Assembly: GCF_001278805.1 (NCBI RefSeq)
Contig: NZ_CP012602.1
Coordinates: 2,572,001 to 2,636,000, forward strand
Length of the DNA: 64,000 bases
Direction of reading: 5' to 3'
DNA from: Bacillus sp. FJAT-18017
Lineage (GTDB): Bacteria; Bacillota; Bacilli; Bacillales; Cytobacillaceae
The translations under genes and the position numbers were made by a program. Numbering within the stretch: the stretch's first letter is position 1; every line of letters begins with the position of its first letter. Below are positions 16,985-26,307 of this stretch, one piece after another. The notes below the pieces were generated by a model. It worked only from the letters and a program-made list of their open reading frames with translations. It had not been told where the DNA came from and made no database searches.

Positions 16985-17476
16985 TCAATTATGAATTACG
17001 ACGCGTGTTCCATTAGGAACCTTGGCGGCAAGCTCAAGCACATCGCTATTATACATTCGGATACATCCCCTGGAAACTGCCTTGCCTATCGAGGAGGGAT
17101 TATTCGTGCCATGTATGCCATACCCCGCCCTGGATAAGGAAAGCCACATTACACCATACGGGCCACCTGGATTCGGCTCCCGATTAACTATGACATATTC
17201 TCCGAGCGGGGTAGCTGTAAGCATCTTTCCCACTGCAATCGGATATGTTTTTTCTACCCGGCCGTTTCTAAATAACGTAAGCTTCTTGCCTTTGACAGAC
17301 ACATCTATTCGGTACGGAATCGTGGTCGGATTAGGCAGTCCAGGAATTGTAATCCTTTGCCCAACTTGAATCCTCTCCCCGATACCCGGGTTTGCCCTCA
17401 TTAACCGTGAGAGGCTTACCCTGTAATTCACTGCGATGATGGCAAGCGTTTCGCCTTTTTTAACTATATGAATCAT
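16985..17476 (-). CDS. L,D-transpeptidase with LysM domain (YkuD-like)
   Basis: 163 residues, the length of B. subtilis YkuD. An N-terminal LysM domain ([20 protein letters not shown], about 1-48) binds peptidoglycan. The YkuD catalytic domain follows, with [22 protein letters not shown] (split here as [12 protein letters not shown] and SRGCIRM) carrying the catalytic His and Cys. It forms 3-3 crosslinks, probably in spore wall. There is no classical signal peptide, as in YkuD. ATG at 17476 is preferred over GTG at 17485, which would be too close to AAGGC. Confidence 0.92.
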   Translation of the reverse strand: MIHIVKKGETLAIIAVNYRVSLSRLMRANPGIGERIQVGQRITIPGLPNPTTIPYRIDVSVKGKKLTLFRNGRVEKTYPIAVGKMLTATPLGEYVIVNREPNPGGPYGVMWLSLSRAGYGIHGTNNPSSIGKAVSRGCIRMYNSDVLELAAKVPNGTRVVIHN

Positions 17477-18015
17477 TGGACTCACGCCTTTTTCACAGCA
17501 TATTCTCGAAAGGCTGGCCTGTTGCCTGGTAATTTAAATGCTTGATTCTTTCCAATGGGTTCACTAGGATTCGTACCATTTATTTTTTTCTGCTCTGAAA
17601 TCTTCTGTTCCAAAACTTAGGGTCAAAGCATCCCTTCAAATCTCAACGGCAATTGTTAAAAGCTTTGTTTCATCAAAGGATTCAAACTGCAGCCCTCTTC
17701 CTCCTTCCCTCGAATCTTTAATTGGATGCTAGCTTTCTCTCTTTTTAGCGGATTTTTCCCAGGATACTAAACAGATATCGACACGTCCTCCCTATTCTCC
17801 TAAAGCCGGCTAATCATTCTCCCCCATTCGCCCCTTTGCCTGGGAAATTCAGCCTGTAAACCTTCGTAAATTGTTTTTATTCAACGTAAAACCACTAGTT
17901 TTGATAGCTTTTGTCATGGTGCAGGAAAACGCTCCCTCCGCGGCAAAAACATAGATAGTACCGTTAGAAAAAAACTCCAATGCAGAAATTTTCTGACCAG
18001 AAAGGATGCATCCAA
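17477..18015. other. Intergenic gap without recognised gene
   Basis: About 540 bp between the divergent L,D-transpeptidase and MerR-like genes. I found no supported ORF, hairpin or known regulatory site; short frames here lack ribosome binding sites. Confidence 0.4.
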
Positions 18016-18978
18016 ATGAAAGACGGACAAGTAATGAAAGCTTATACGATTCAGGAAGTATCAAAAATGATTAGTGTTCCCCAGGGGACAATTCGTCAGT
18101 GGGAACGTGATTTTAGCGGCCTTGTGGTAATACCGCGGACCAGGCAGGGATCCCGTTTTTATACGGATACGGAAATTGCCCTCCTAGTGAAGATCAAGCA
18201 AATGAGAGAAAAGAATTTAGGGAAAGAAATGATTAGAGAGCTAATCCAGCAACACTTCCGGCAAAGCTCGGAGGCTGCTTCCGAGACTATCGGAACCACT
18301 GTGAAAGTAGTCAAGGAAATGAAGCCAGTGCCAGTTAAACAGGAAGTGGCTGTACCTTCTGAAGCCCCTATTGTGCCTGCTTTTGATTCCGAAGCCTTTT
18401 TCGCCGCTATGGAAGCCTATAAACAGGATTTTCTTGCTGGCGTCCGAGAGGAAATCCGGACAACTATGAAAAAGGAAGTGATTGAAGAGGTTAAAAAGGA
18501 AGTTTCGAAAGGTTCGTTCCATACTGTAAAATCCCTGTCCGATTCAATTTATAAGTCCGGAGAACGAACTCTAGCTGAAGTAGCCGAACTCACCGAGGTA
18601 GTTTCGAAGTCTTCGGAACAAGCCTCCGAAACTGCACGCTTCCTTTCAAGCAGCATATCGAACGTTACGAAAAGCACCTCCGAACAAATTTCTTCATTGA
18701 ACAAGAGGATGGCCCAGGCTTCCGAACGTTCATCAAAGGAATTGAAAGCCCTGATAAAATCGATGTCCGATTCAAATGTAGTGACTGAGAATGTGGTTGA
18801 AAGCTTTAACGATACGCTTATTAAGGACCGCGAATTTTACATGGAAACTCTGCATATGGAGCGAATGATTCATAGCCAGGAAATGGACCGCCGTGAAGAG
18901 CTGCTGCAGGAAATCGTCACAAGCTTCCGCGATACAGCCGCAGCCAGAGAGAAAAAATGGTGGAAATTTTGGGGGTGA
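18016..18978 (+). CDS. MerR-type HTH coiled-coil protein with aromatic C-terminus
   Basis: 320-residue protein. An N-terminal MerR winged helix (YTIQEVSKMISVPQGTIRQW, about 8-27, then GSRFYTDTEIALL) precedes a Val/Pro-rich linker and a long helical region with many Ser and Glu (about 140-300). It ends EKKWWKFWG, a basic-aromatic tail suited to membrane or protein docking. ATG at 18016 follows AAAGGATG; the upstream ATG at 17980 lacks a ribosome binding site. It lies directly before racA on the same strand and shares its plan (HTH, coil, basic-aromatic tail). It may be a chromosome or membrane tether; no effector-binding domain is seen. Confidence 0.8.
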   Translation: MKDGQVMKAYTIQEVSKMISVPQGTIRQWERDFSGLVVIPRTRQGSRFYTDTEIALLVKIKQMREKNLGKEMIRELIQQHFRQSSEAASETIGTTVKVVKEMKPVPVKQEVAVPSEAPIVPAFDSEAFFAAMEAYKQDFLAGVREEIRTTMKKEVIEEVKKEVSKGSFHTVKSLSDSIYKSGERTLAEVAELTEVVSKSSEQASETARFLSSSISNVTKSTSEQISSLNKRMAQASERSSKELKALIKSMSDSNVVTENVVESFNDTLIKDREFYMETLHMERMIHSQEMDRREELLQEIVTSFRDTAAAREKKWWKFWG

Positions 18979-19063
18979 TCGTCTAGCAGCCTCTATTTCT
19001 TGAATAAAGGTAGTAAGACCAGAGCATTGCCCGCTATGGAAAAATTATTTAGGGGGAATTGAA

Positions 19064-19588
19064 ATGAATTCAAGCGAAGTTGCCAAACATCTAGGAGTGT
19101 CAACAAGCACAGTACAGCGCTGGGTTAAACAGCTGAATTTGCCTATGGAACGAAATGAGCGCGGCCATTACACTTTCAAGGAAGCCGATCTCCCTCTCCT
19201 GGAGGAAATCCGGGACAAAATCCAGAGTGGTGCATTACTCCAGGATATTGCGCCATTTAAAGACCCAAGCCCGCGCAAAGGAACTGTAAAAGCCGTAGAG
19301 ATTCACCCGGATGTTGAGGAATTGCTAATGAAATTTAATGACATGGAACGCCGCCTAGATGGAAAAGCGGACTCGGTAACATCCTATCAGCTTCTCCAGC
19401 ACCGCCGGGAAATTGAGGAATTACAAAAAACAGTTGCAGAGCTTGCCGCAACCATTACCACTCTTCAAGGCCAAGCACAGATTAAAAAGGATTCTTTAAT
19501 AAAAGATGCACCTCTCGTATTTGATGCAGCGGTGCCGGTTAAAAGAAAAAAGAAGCGCAATTTCTTTACACTGTTTTTTGGGTTTTAG
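19064..19588 (+). CDS. racA: RacA, chromosome-anchoring protein
   Basis: 174 residues, close to B. subtilis RacA (184). The MerR-like DNA-binding domain (VAKHLGVSTSTVQRWVKQLN) and the GHYTF segment match, as does the conserved coiled-coil block YQLLQHRREIEELQ (about 107-120). The C-terminal VKRKKKRNFFTLFFGF is a basic-aromatic tail. RacA binds origin-proximal DNA and DivIVA at the pole to anchor the chromosome in sporulation. The ribosome binding site AGGGGGAATTGAA is appropriate. The preceding MerR-like gene, 85 bp upstream, may be co-transcribed. Confidence 0.93.
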   Translation: MNSSEVAKHLGVSTSTVQRWVKQLNLPMERNERGHYTFKEADLPLLEEIRDKIQSGALLQDIAPFKDPSPRKGTVKAVEIHPDVEELLMKFNDMERRLDGKADSVTSYQLLQHRREIEELQKTVAELAATITTLQGQAQIKKDSLIKDAPLVFDAAVPVKRKKKRNFFTLFFGF

Positions 19589-19612
19589 AAGCAAAAGCAA
19601 AAGCGCCTTCGT

Positions 19613-19633
19613 GACAGGCAAAGGGCGCCTGTC
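19613..19633. other. Hairpin after racA
   Basis: GACAGGC / GCCTGTC with a 7-nt loop, 25 bp past the racA stop. It lacks a T-run, so it is a weak terminator at best. Confidence 0.4.
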
Positions 19634-19785
19634 CCTGCGATGATTATTCTCAGGAGCTTTCCCTAGTGCCCAGCGCTGTAGCTAGGGCGTAGAAACGCTT
19701 AATAAAAAGTAACTAAATATAAAATTTTCTTAACAGTACAAAAGTGTAATACACCTTCGTGACGAGGCGAGAATAGTATAAAACA

Positions 19786-19807
19786 CCTGGGTGCACTTGC
19801 ACCCAGG
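19786..19807 (-). terminator. Terminator of the aldehyde dehydrogenase gene
   Basis: CCTGGGTGCA / TGCACCCAGG, 10-bp perfect stem just past the minus-strand stop; the following minus-strand bases are only moderately T-rich. Confidence 0.7.
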
Positions 19808-19811
19808 CTGT

Positions 19812-21182
19812 CTATTTTAAGAACAGTTTAATTTTCTTTAGGCCGTCCTTTGTATTCTGGTAACGGAAGGGCAAATCGAATTTGGTGGACTGCTTCATGA
19901 TACTCTTTTCATGTGAAAATACATCAAAGCTTCCTTTCCCGTGATAGGCGCCAATCCCACTCTCCCCTACTCCGCCAAATGGAAGGTATGGAGATGCCAA
20001 ATGCATGACAGTATCATTGACACAGCCGCCGCCGAAAGAGATGTTACCAAGAATGTCTTCCTGGAAGTCTTCACTTTCGGAAAAAACATACAGAGCAAGC
20101 GGTTTAGGTCGGGCGGTTACTTGATCTACAACCTCTGCTACATCATCGTACTCCAAAACCGGCAGAATGGGCCCGAATATTTCATCCTGCATAACCGGTG
20201 ACTCCCAGTTCACGCCTTCAAGTACAGTCGGTTCAACTGACAGTTTATCCGAATTTGTCTGTCCTCCGAATACAATTTCCCCATCTTGTAAAAACGCAGC
20301 AAGCCTGTCAAAATGCCGTTTGCTTACAACTCTTGTAAAAGTATCGCTTTCATGCGGAGATACTCCATATATTTCGGTGACAGCGTCTTTTAATAGATTT
20401 AAGAACTCGCCTTTTACTGACTTATGGATATACAAATAATCAGGAGCTACGCATGTTTGGCCGGCATTAATGAATTTCCCCCAGGCAATCCGCTTGGCGG
20501 CAAGCTTCAGATTCGCATCTCTGTGCACGATACATGGACTTTTTCCACCAAGCTCCAAAGTGACTGGTGTAAGATTTTTTGCAGCTGCTTCCATAATGAT
20601 TCGGCCAACTGGAACGCTTCCGGTAAAAAAGATGTAGTCGACCTTTGCTTTCAATAAACCCTGGCTTGCCTCGACGCCTCCTTCTACAACCGCTATATAT
20701 TCTTCAGGGAAAGCATTTCTTACCACTTCTCCCAAAAGCGTCGATGTGGCTGGAGTAAGCTCTGAAGGTTTTAAAATGGCACAATTTCCTGCTGCTATTG
20801 ATCCGATTAACGGTGCGAATGCTAACTGAAACGGATAATTCCATGGAGAGATGATCAAGGAAACCCCATAGGGCTCGGGATAGATATAGCTTTTCGAGCC
20901 TGCTAGAACCATGGTTCCTTTCACTTTCCGAGGCTTGGCCCATTTCCCTACATTTTTTTCAGTAAATTTAAGCTCACTCAGGACAATTCCCACTTCTGTT
21001 AAATACGATTCAAACTCACTCTTATTTAAATCCTGTTTGAGTGCCTCTAGAAACCTTTTTTCATTTTCCTGGATAATTTGTCTCAGCTTTGCCAATGCCT
21101 GCTTTCGGAAGCCGACATCCTTCGTTTTTCCCGTTGAAAAAAAAGCTCTTTGTTTTTGTACAAGTGCTTCATAAGTGTCCAT
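19812..21182 (-). CDS. Aldehyde dehydrogenase (class 3 / AldX-like)
   Basis: 456-residue NAD(P)-dependent aldehyde dehydrogenase, the length of B. subtilis YwdH/AldX. Landmarks are ISPWNYPFQLAFAPLIGSIA (coenzyme site), KPSELTP, FTGSVPVGRIIMEAAA, the catalytic Glu in VTLELGGKSPCIV and the catalytic Cys in GQTCVAPDYLY, then DEIFGPILPV. The lack of a long N-terminal extension and the C-terminal hydrophobic-basic end fit the class that oxidises medium or long-chain aldehydes. ATG at 21182 follows AGGGGAAAACT. Single-gene unit. Confidence 0.92.
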   Translation of the reverse strand: MDTYEALVQKQRAFFSTGKTKDVGFRKQALAKLRQIIQENEKRFLEALKQDLNKSEFESYLTEVGIVLSELKFTEKNVGKWAKPRKVKGTMVLAGSKSYIYPEPYGVSLIISPWNYPFQLAFAPLIGSIAAGNCAILKPSELTPATSTLLGEVVRNAFPEEYIAVVEGGVEASQGLLKAKVDYIFFTGSVPVGRIIMEAAAKNLTPVTLELGGKSPCIVHRDANLKLAAKRIAWGKFINAGQTCVAPDYLYIHKSVKGEFLNLLKDAVTEIYGVSPHESDTFTRVVSKRHFDRLAAFLQDGEIVFGGQTNSDKLSVEPTVLEGVNWESPVMQDEIFGPILPVLEYDDVAEVVDQVTARPKPLALYVFSESEDFQEDILGNISFGGGCVNDTVMHLASPYLPFGGVGESGIGAYHGKGSFDVFSHEKSIMKQSTKFDLPFRYQNTKDGLKKIKLFLK

Positions 21183-21309
21183 AGTTTTCCCCTATTCAGT
21201 AAGTGGTCTAGTTCGCAGGCTCGTTCCGAATCGTTCGGAACCTGCCAAGGGCAAGCTTTTCATTGCAGGTAACCGGATGCCAGTTGTGATTCTTTACCAT
21301 ATTCTAGAT

Positions 21310-21625
21310 TGCCCTAACCCTGATTTCGAGGAATTCGGAGCCAACAATTGGCCAAACAACTCGGTTTCGAAGATTTCGGAATCATATCTAGCTTGGCATA
21401 ACTGGGTTTCGAGCAATTCGGAATCAACAATTGGCCCCGCAACTTGGTTCCGAGGAATTCAGAATCATTTGGTTGGTTGTCATAACCTGGTTCCGAGAAA
21501 TTCTGAACCAAAAATTTGGTCTCGTAACTAGGTTCCGAGGAATTCGGAATCATTGCTAGCTTGTCATAATCTGGTTTCAAGAGATTCGGAACCAACAATT
21601 TAGCCGCGTAACCCGGTTTCATCGC
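21310..21625. repeat. Alternating tandem array, GAGGAATTCGGA family
   Basis: Seven copies of a core close to TTTCGAGGAATTCGGAA occur at about 21328, 21369, 21411, 21452, 21495, 21537 and 21580, a period near 42 bp. Two spacer types alternate after the core: one contains CCAACAATTTGGCC-like sequence, the other CATTGCTAGCTTGTCATAA-like sequence, giving an 84-bp higher-order period. The gap 21183-21643 has no supported gene; a related short palindrome lies near 21224. Confidence 0.85.
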
Positions 21626-21643
21626 TGTCCGGAGCTCTTAATA

Positions 21644-22243
21644 TCAGCGATAACGTTCCTCTTTGAATGGATTGGCAGACATGGAGTAACCGAGCTCTTC
21701 CCAGAATCCAGCTTCGTCTTCTTTTAAAAATTCAATTCCTGTTGCCCACTTTGTCCCTTTCCATAGATAAAAGGATGCAGGTGGAATAAATCTCAGGGGA
21801 TAGCCGTGTTTGGGATCGATATCCTGCCAGCCATGTTGCTCGTCTTTCCAGCGATAAACAAACAGTGAATCATCACCCATCAGTGGGGCTAGCGGCAAAT
21901 TCGCTGAATAGCCTTCAGGGTCGCCGTCTAAATAACCATATATTTTTATGTACTTTGCATCGCCCTTTACATTCACTAGCTTCAAGAAATCCCTAAGGGC
22001 AACTCCCTCAAATGTGGTTGCGAACTTAGACCAGGTTGTTACACAATGCATATCAATCGTCGAGGTGGTTTTTGGCAGCTCCATCACCTGTTTGTAGGTA
22101 AGAGTCTGTTGTTGTTCAACCTCTCCAAAAAGGCGGAACCGCCATGTTTCTTCATTAAATTTGTATACTTCGCCTTGATGGAGGATCGGCCATTTTTCTG
22201 TTTCAAATTGACCGGGTGGCAATACGTTGGTCATGTTGCTCAT
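21644..22243 (-). CDS. Sulfite-oxidase-like molybdopterin oxidoreductase (YuiH-like)
   Basis: 199-residue single-domain protein of the sulfite oxidase / MsrP catalytic fold, similar in size to B. subtilis YuiH. The molybdenum-ligand cysteine is expected in IDMHCVTTWSKF (Cys about 67). The pterin-contact segments FEGVALRDFL, DDSLFVYRWKDE and HGYPLRFIPPASFYLWKGTKW follow. No Tat signal or heme domain is present, so it is cytosolic. Two starts are possible (22243 and 22234); AGAGGAAGG fits either. Its substrate is unknown. Confidence 0.88.
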   Translation of the reverse strand: MSNMTNVLPPGQFETEKWPILHQGEVYKFNEETWRFRLFGEVEQQQTLTYKQVMELPKTTSTIDMHCVTTWSKFATTFEGVALRDFLKLVNVKGDAKYIKIYGYLDGDPEGYSANLPLAPLMGDDSLFVYRWKDEQHGWQDIDPKHGYPLRFIPPASFYLWKGTKWATGIEFLKEDEAGFWEELGYSMSANPFKEERYR

Positions 22244-22388
22244 CCTTCCTCTGCCTTTTTCTCCATATTATTGATTCAAGGACGATGTTGCAAGAAACTG
22301 GTATCGGATTACTCGTTGAACAATTTATTTTCAAAGGGGAACTTCTAAATATGTTAATTCTAAATGCAGTTCAGAATTCGGTTATATA

Positions 22389-22710
22389 CTTGACTAGTGA
22401 TTTTCTGAGTAGTACTAGATAAAAGTAACCATATATCAACATCTAAATAGTCATAGGAATATAGTGATTTCTAGTACTACTCAGAGTATTACTAGATTTT
22501 CATGTCAATTTGACTAGTGAGTGTCCGAGTAGTACTAGTTAAAAACAACCAGACAAAAACGTCCATCTAGTCATAAAGGATGCCTGCTGAATATAGTGAT
22601 TTCTAGTACTACTCAGAGTATTACTATATTTCAGGTCTACTGGACTAGTGATTTTTTCGAGTATCACTAGAGAAAAATAACCATGAAACCCCACCGAATA
22701 GTTATAAAGA
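22389..22710. repeat. Inverted-repeat array, CTAGTACTACTC family
   Basis: Units beginning GACTAGTGA and running into GAGTAGTACTAG appear at about 22391, 22511 and 22642. Between them lie complementary units ATAGTGATTTCTAGTACTACTC at about 22461 and 22593, so neighbouring units can pair with each other. The array fills the divergent gap between the YuiH-like gene and the oxidoreductase gene at 22861. No gene was found in 22244-22860. Confidence 0.85.
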
Positions 22711-22860
22711 ATTGCACCGTATCGTAGTACCTATTAAATAATCCTCTAAGATCCATTCCGGTCCCCATAAAACCAGGTATAATTAATGCAATCTGTTTTG
22801 AGAACACGTATTAAATTGATACAATCCGAGTGAAGAAGTCTTTAGAAAGAAGTGATTGAT

Positions 22861-23883
22861 ATGTCTATATATAAAAAAAGCGTCCGTTATTCGGTTCTGG
22901 ATCTGTCTCCGGTTATACAAGGGAGCACACCGGCTGAGTCGCTGAAAAACACAGTTGACCTTGCCCAGCATGCCGAGAAGTGGGGCTATCATCGCTTTTG
23001 GCTTGCCGAGCACCACAATATGCCGGGGATTGCGAGTTCAGCGACTGCAGTCGTTATCGGGCAAGTGGCCGCCCATACGGCTTCTATCCGTGTTGGGTCC
23101 GGCGGGATTATGTTGCCGAACCACTCCCCGCTTGTTATCGCTGAGCAATTCGGGACATTAGAATCCCTTTTTCCAGGCAGAATTGACTTAGGTCTTGGAC
23201 GGGCTCCCGGTACCGACCAGCTAACCGCTTCGGCACTGAGACGTGACTGGCGGACAGGTGCTGAAGATTTCCCGAATCAGGTAGAGGAACTGCGGGCTTA
23301 TTTTGATCCTTCGAGGCGTGAAGGCGTCATCCATGTTCGTGCCATTCCGGGTGAAGGGCTGAATGTACCGGTCTGGCTGCTCGGTTCAAGCGGCTTCAGT
23401 GCCGAACTTGCGGGAAAGCTCGGCCTGCCTTTTGCATTTGCAAGCCATTTTGCACCGGAAAATACTCTTGCTGCTTTGAATATTTACCGGCAATCTTTCC
23501 AGCCATCAGACGTACTGGATGAGCCATACGCAATGGTGGGTGTAAATATCATCGCCTCTGATACAGAGGAAAAGGCAAACTGGCTGGCTACGTCGATGCA
23601 GCAGCAATTCCTTCAGCTGATAAGAAATCGCCCTGGCAAGCTTCAGCCGCCTGTGGAAAGTTTGAAACACCTGGCGAGTGATTACGAACTGCTGCTGCTT
23701 GAGGGCCGCACCAATTCTACCTTTACAGGAACGAAGGAAATCGTTAAAACCCGTCTACAGGAATTCCTTGAAGAAACCTCAGCGGATGAGGTCATCATCA
23801 ACGCACAAATCTTTGACCACGAGGAGCGCCTTAAATCGTTTGAGTATGCTGCACAAATCATGAAGGAATTGAACGAGCTTTAA
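22861..23883 (+). CDS. LLM-class flavin-dependent oxidoreductase (luciferase-like)
   Basis: 340-residue bacterial-luciferase-like flavin monooxygenase of the alkanal monooxygenase-like group common in Bacillus (YceB/YtmO type). Landmarks are [60 protein letters not shown] (in pieces: [15 protein letters not shown] and [15 protein letters not shown]) and [23 protein letters not shown]2 is normally supplied by a separate reductase, not found nearby. ATG at 22861 is chosen over GTG at 22852. Oxidised substrate unknown. Confidence 0.88.
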   Translation: MSIYKKSVRYSVLDLSPVIQGSTPAESLKNTVDLAQHAEKWGYHRFWLAEHHNMPGIASSATAVVIGQVAAHTASIRVGSGGIMLPNHSPLVIAEQFGTLESLFPGRIDLGLGRAPGTDQLTASALRRDWRTGAEDFPNQVEELRAYFDPSRREGVIHVRAIPGEGLNVPVWLLGSSGFSAELAGKLGLPFAFASHFAPENTLAALNIYRQSFQPSDVLDEPYAMVGVNIIASDTEEKANWLATSMQQQFLQLIRNRPGKLQPPVESLKHLASDYELLLLEGRTNSTFTGTKEIVKTRLQEFLEETSADEVIINAQIFDHEERLKSFEYAAQIMKELNEL

Positions 23884-23891
23884 CACTAGCA

Positions 23892-23914
23892 GCCTCCCAA
23901 ACTTCTTGGGAGGC
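23892..23914 (+). terminator. Terminator of the LLM oxidoreductase gene
   Basis: GCCTCCCAA / TTGGGAGGC with a 5-nt loop followed by TTATTTG. Confidence 0.88.
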
Positions 23915-24083
23915 TTATTTGTATGATTGAAATTTGCAAAACCCGTAGGATGAGCTGGGCTGTATATCAGTTTACAATTTGGTTCACATCCAACATCCTG
24001 TTTTTTCCATAAAATTTATAGAGGTATACTGGTGACTTTTAATATATACTTTACAAAGAGAAATTTTAAGGGGGAAATGGAGA

Positions 24084-24752
24084 TTGAAAATTAAAGACAT
24101 TAAAGGGGATGCGCTTGCGGCCTTGAGAGGCAAATGGGGAACTGCAATTGTGCTGTCCCTCATTGCTTTTGGACTGTTTACCTTTATTCCTATGTTTATT
24201 GAAATTTTGGGAAGCGGCGGTTTTGAAGCGTGGTACAATGCAGATGTGCCGTCCGCAGAAGCATCTACTTTATCATGGATTGCAACAATAGCACTTAGCC
24301 CGATTCTTTATAGCTACTACTGGTTATTTCTTGACATGCGGAGAGGCCACTCTGTCAGTATTGGAAATTTGTTCAGTACAGTTTCAAAGGCACGCATCTA
24401 TTTTAAAACAATGGGATTGTACTTACTGACTCTTATCTATACTTTTCTTTGGATGCTTCTTTTGATTGTGCCGGGAATCATAAAAGGAATCGCATATTCC
24501 CAGGCCTATTTCATTCTCAAGGACAACCCGGATATGGTCGTTAACGATGCGATTACGGAAAGCCGTAAATTGATGGACGGATACAAAGGCAAGTATTTTT
24601 TGATGATGCTAAGCTTCATCGGCTGGGCATTCCTGGCAGTTTTGACGCTCGGAATTGGTTTTATCTGGCTTGTTCCATATTTTACTGCAACAATGGCGTC
24701 TTTTTATCAGAAACTTATCGAACATCGGCATGCTGAAACTATGAGTATATAG
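24084..24752 (+). CDS. DUF975 family membrane protein
   Basis: 222-residue polytopic membrane protein with about five hydrophobic segments and the DUF975 pattern: an N-terminal LRGKWGTAI, a central SYSQA-like GIAYSQAYFILKDNP and DAITESRKLMDGYKGKYFLM. The start is TTG with AAGGGGG nine bases upstream. Function is unknown across the family. It shares a terminator with the convergent DUF4173 gene. Confidence 0.85.
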   Translation: MKIKDIKGDALAALRGKWGTAIVLSLIAFGLFTFIPMFIEILGSGGFEAWYNADVPSAEASTLSWIATIALSPILYSYYWLFLDMRRGHSVSIGNLFSTVSKARIYFKTMGLYLLTLIYTFLWMLLLIVPGIIKGIAYSQAYFILKDNPDMVVNDAITESRKLMDGYKGKYFLMMLSFIGWAFLAVLTLGIGFIWLVPYFTATMASFYQKLIEHRHAETMSI

Positions 24753-24756
24753 AACA

Positions 24757-24784
24757 AAACGGCCTCCTATTCGGGAGGCCGTTT
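24757..24784. terminator. Bidirectional terminator, DUF975 / DUF4173
   Basis: AAACGGCCTCC / GGGAGGCCGTTT-like stem with a 5-nt loop between convergent genes. Confidence 0.9.
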
Positions 24785-24789
24785 ATTTA

Positions 24790-26247
24790 TCACTTTAAAT
24801 CGAGCTCCATGAGTTTTTCCCTGGCGCGTTCACGGGTAAGGTTATACGCCTGCCAGTGCTCTTCTCTCGTTTCGGCTTCAGCAAAGTGATTCCTCAATTC
24901 TTCCTTTAATCCTGGGACATTAGGATGAATCTTATACAAATCGATTAGCGTCAGCAGCCCGGTATCCGACATATAACCAAGGTAGGCAACATCAATTCTC
25001 CCAGTTTGTTCATATCGTTCAAGGTTCCGATCAGCTACAATCCTGTCAATGCCGATAACATTCAGGACAGTATAATACACTAGTGCCGCGATGAAATAAA
25101 AATGAATCAGCGACAGACGGTTAAGCCAAACTTTCAAAAGCGTGTAGGCGAAAATGATAAGCAGGAACACCATGAAGGAATGCACGAGCACCCTTAAAAT
25201 CGTAAAACCGTACGCCTCCTCGTACATCATCATCCTCATAAATGCTGATGCGAGAATGACGCCGGAAGAAAGAACAAGTACAGATAGGCCCAACTGAATT
25301 GCCTTCCACAGCCCCCCTTCTCTTTTTTTCAAAAAAGAAAGGAAGGTTACTGTTGCCGTTAAATTGATTAGCGATACGAAAACTAATTCAAAGAAGCCCC
25401 GTCGCGCATATTCTGCGTATGTGTAGCCTTCTCCAAGCGTTCCGCTGAAAAAGTAAGTGAATTGAACGCCGACAAACAGCATATAGACCGCGTCCAACAG
25501 CAACAAGACCGTGAGTATAATGACCGGGTCAAAACCCCAGGTATGATTACTAATTAGGATTGTTTTGATTTCCGCTCTTTTTTTCAAATGAACTTGCATA
25601 AATCCAAAGAATGAGAACGTAAAGATCAGGATGGCGATGATGCGGAAGAGTATTTCGCCATCAAAGCTGAACCAGTCGGGAACGGTTGTGATGATGCGTT
25701 CGAACTGGCTGTCGGCGGATATGAGCAGGTTAAGGACCACAAACAATACGGGAATCGATATCCCAATACCAATCAGTACCTTTGTTGCAACAGCGGTATT
25801 CTTCCCCTTTGTCCTGCGCTGGGCCATTCGGGCAAGCAGCCGGGTAAATCCAAGATTATAGGCAATGCTGTCGAACATCCGCTTTATGATATGGATTAGG
25901 AATGCGGGTTTTGCCCAGTCTGCCTGCTTCGGTCCGGTGATGAGCGAAATGTGGAAGACCACCAATGCCGGAATGGCCAGCAGGTTCAGGGCGTAAAATA
26001 CGTCTATGTCGTATAGGAAATAGCTGGCCGAAAGAATCCAGATTGCCCCGAGCACGAGCCAGCCGAGGCGTTGATTCCGGAATGGGAAGCCTCTGAATCT
26101 CCAGAAAAACAAACTGTAAAATGCGGCAATAAAAATGAAATGAGATATCCCAAGCTGGGACCATAAGAACGCTTCCTCTGCCAGGATTCCCAGTCCCAGG
26201 CAAAGCAACAAAAACAGCCAATCCTCTTTCCTCATTCGTAGTTGCAT
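24790..26247 (-). CDS. DUF4173 (DUF4153-like) polytopic membrane protein
   Basis: 485-residue protein with ten or more hydrophobic segments. The segment EGYTYAEYARRGFFELVFVSLINLTATV (quoted in part: YTYAEYARRGFFEL) is the DUF4173 signature. A soluble helical C-terminus of about 90 residues (from DRNLERYEQTGRID) probably lies inside the cell. ATG at 26247 has GGGAGG nine bases upstream; ATG at 26256 would overlap it. It lies 60 bp after the HAAS gene, which follows a PadR gene, suggesting one regulated membrane unit. Function is unknown. Confidence 0.85.
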   Translation of the reverse strand: MQLRMRKEDWLFLLLCLGLGILAEEAFLWSQLGISHFIFIAAFYSLFFWRFRGFPFRNQRLGWLVLGAIWILSASYFLYDIDVFYALNLLAIPALVVFHISLITGPKQADWAKPAFLIHIIKRMFDSIAYNLGFTRLLARMAQRRTKGKNTAVATKVLIGIGISIPVLFVVLNLLISADSQFERIITTVPDWFSFDGEILFRIIAILIFTFSFFGFMQVHLKKRAEIKTILISNHTWGFDPVIILTVLLLLDAVYMLFVGVQFTYFFSGTLGEGYTYAEYARRGFFELVFVSLINLTATVTFLSFLKKREGGLWKAIQLGLSVLVLSSGVILASAFMRMMMYEEAYGFTILRVLVHSFMVFLLIIFAYTLLKVWLNRLSLIHFYFIAALVYYTVLNVIGIDRIVADRNLERYEQTGRIDVAYLGYMSDTGLLTLIDLYKIHPNVPGLKEELRNHFAEAETREEHWQAYNLTRERAREKLMELDLK

Positions 26248-26307
26248 GTTTATCATCCTCCCTTTTCTATGTATATAGAATTTCTATGTAGCTGTGCAAA
26301 AAAAAGC

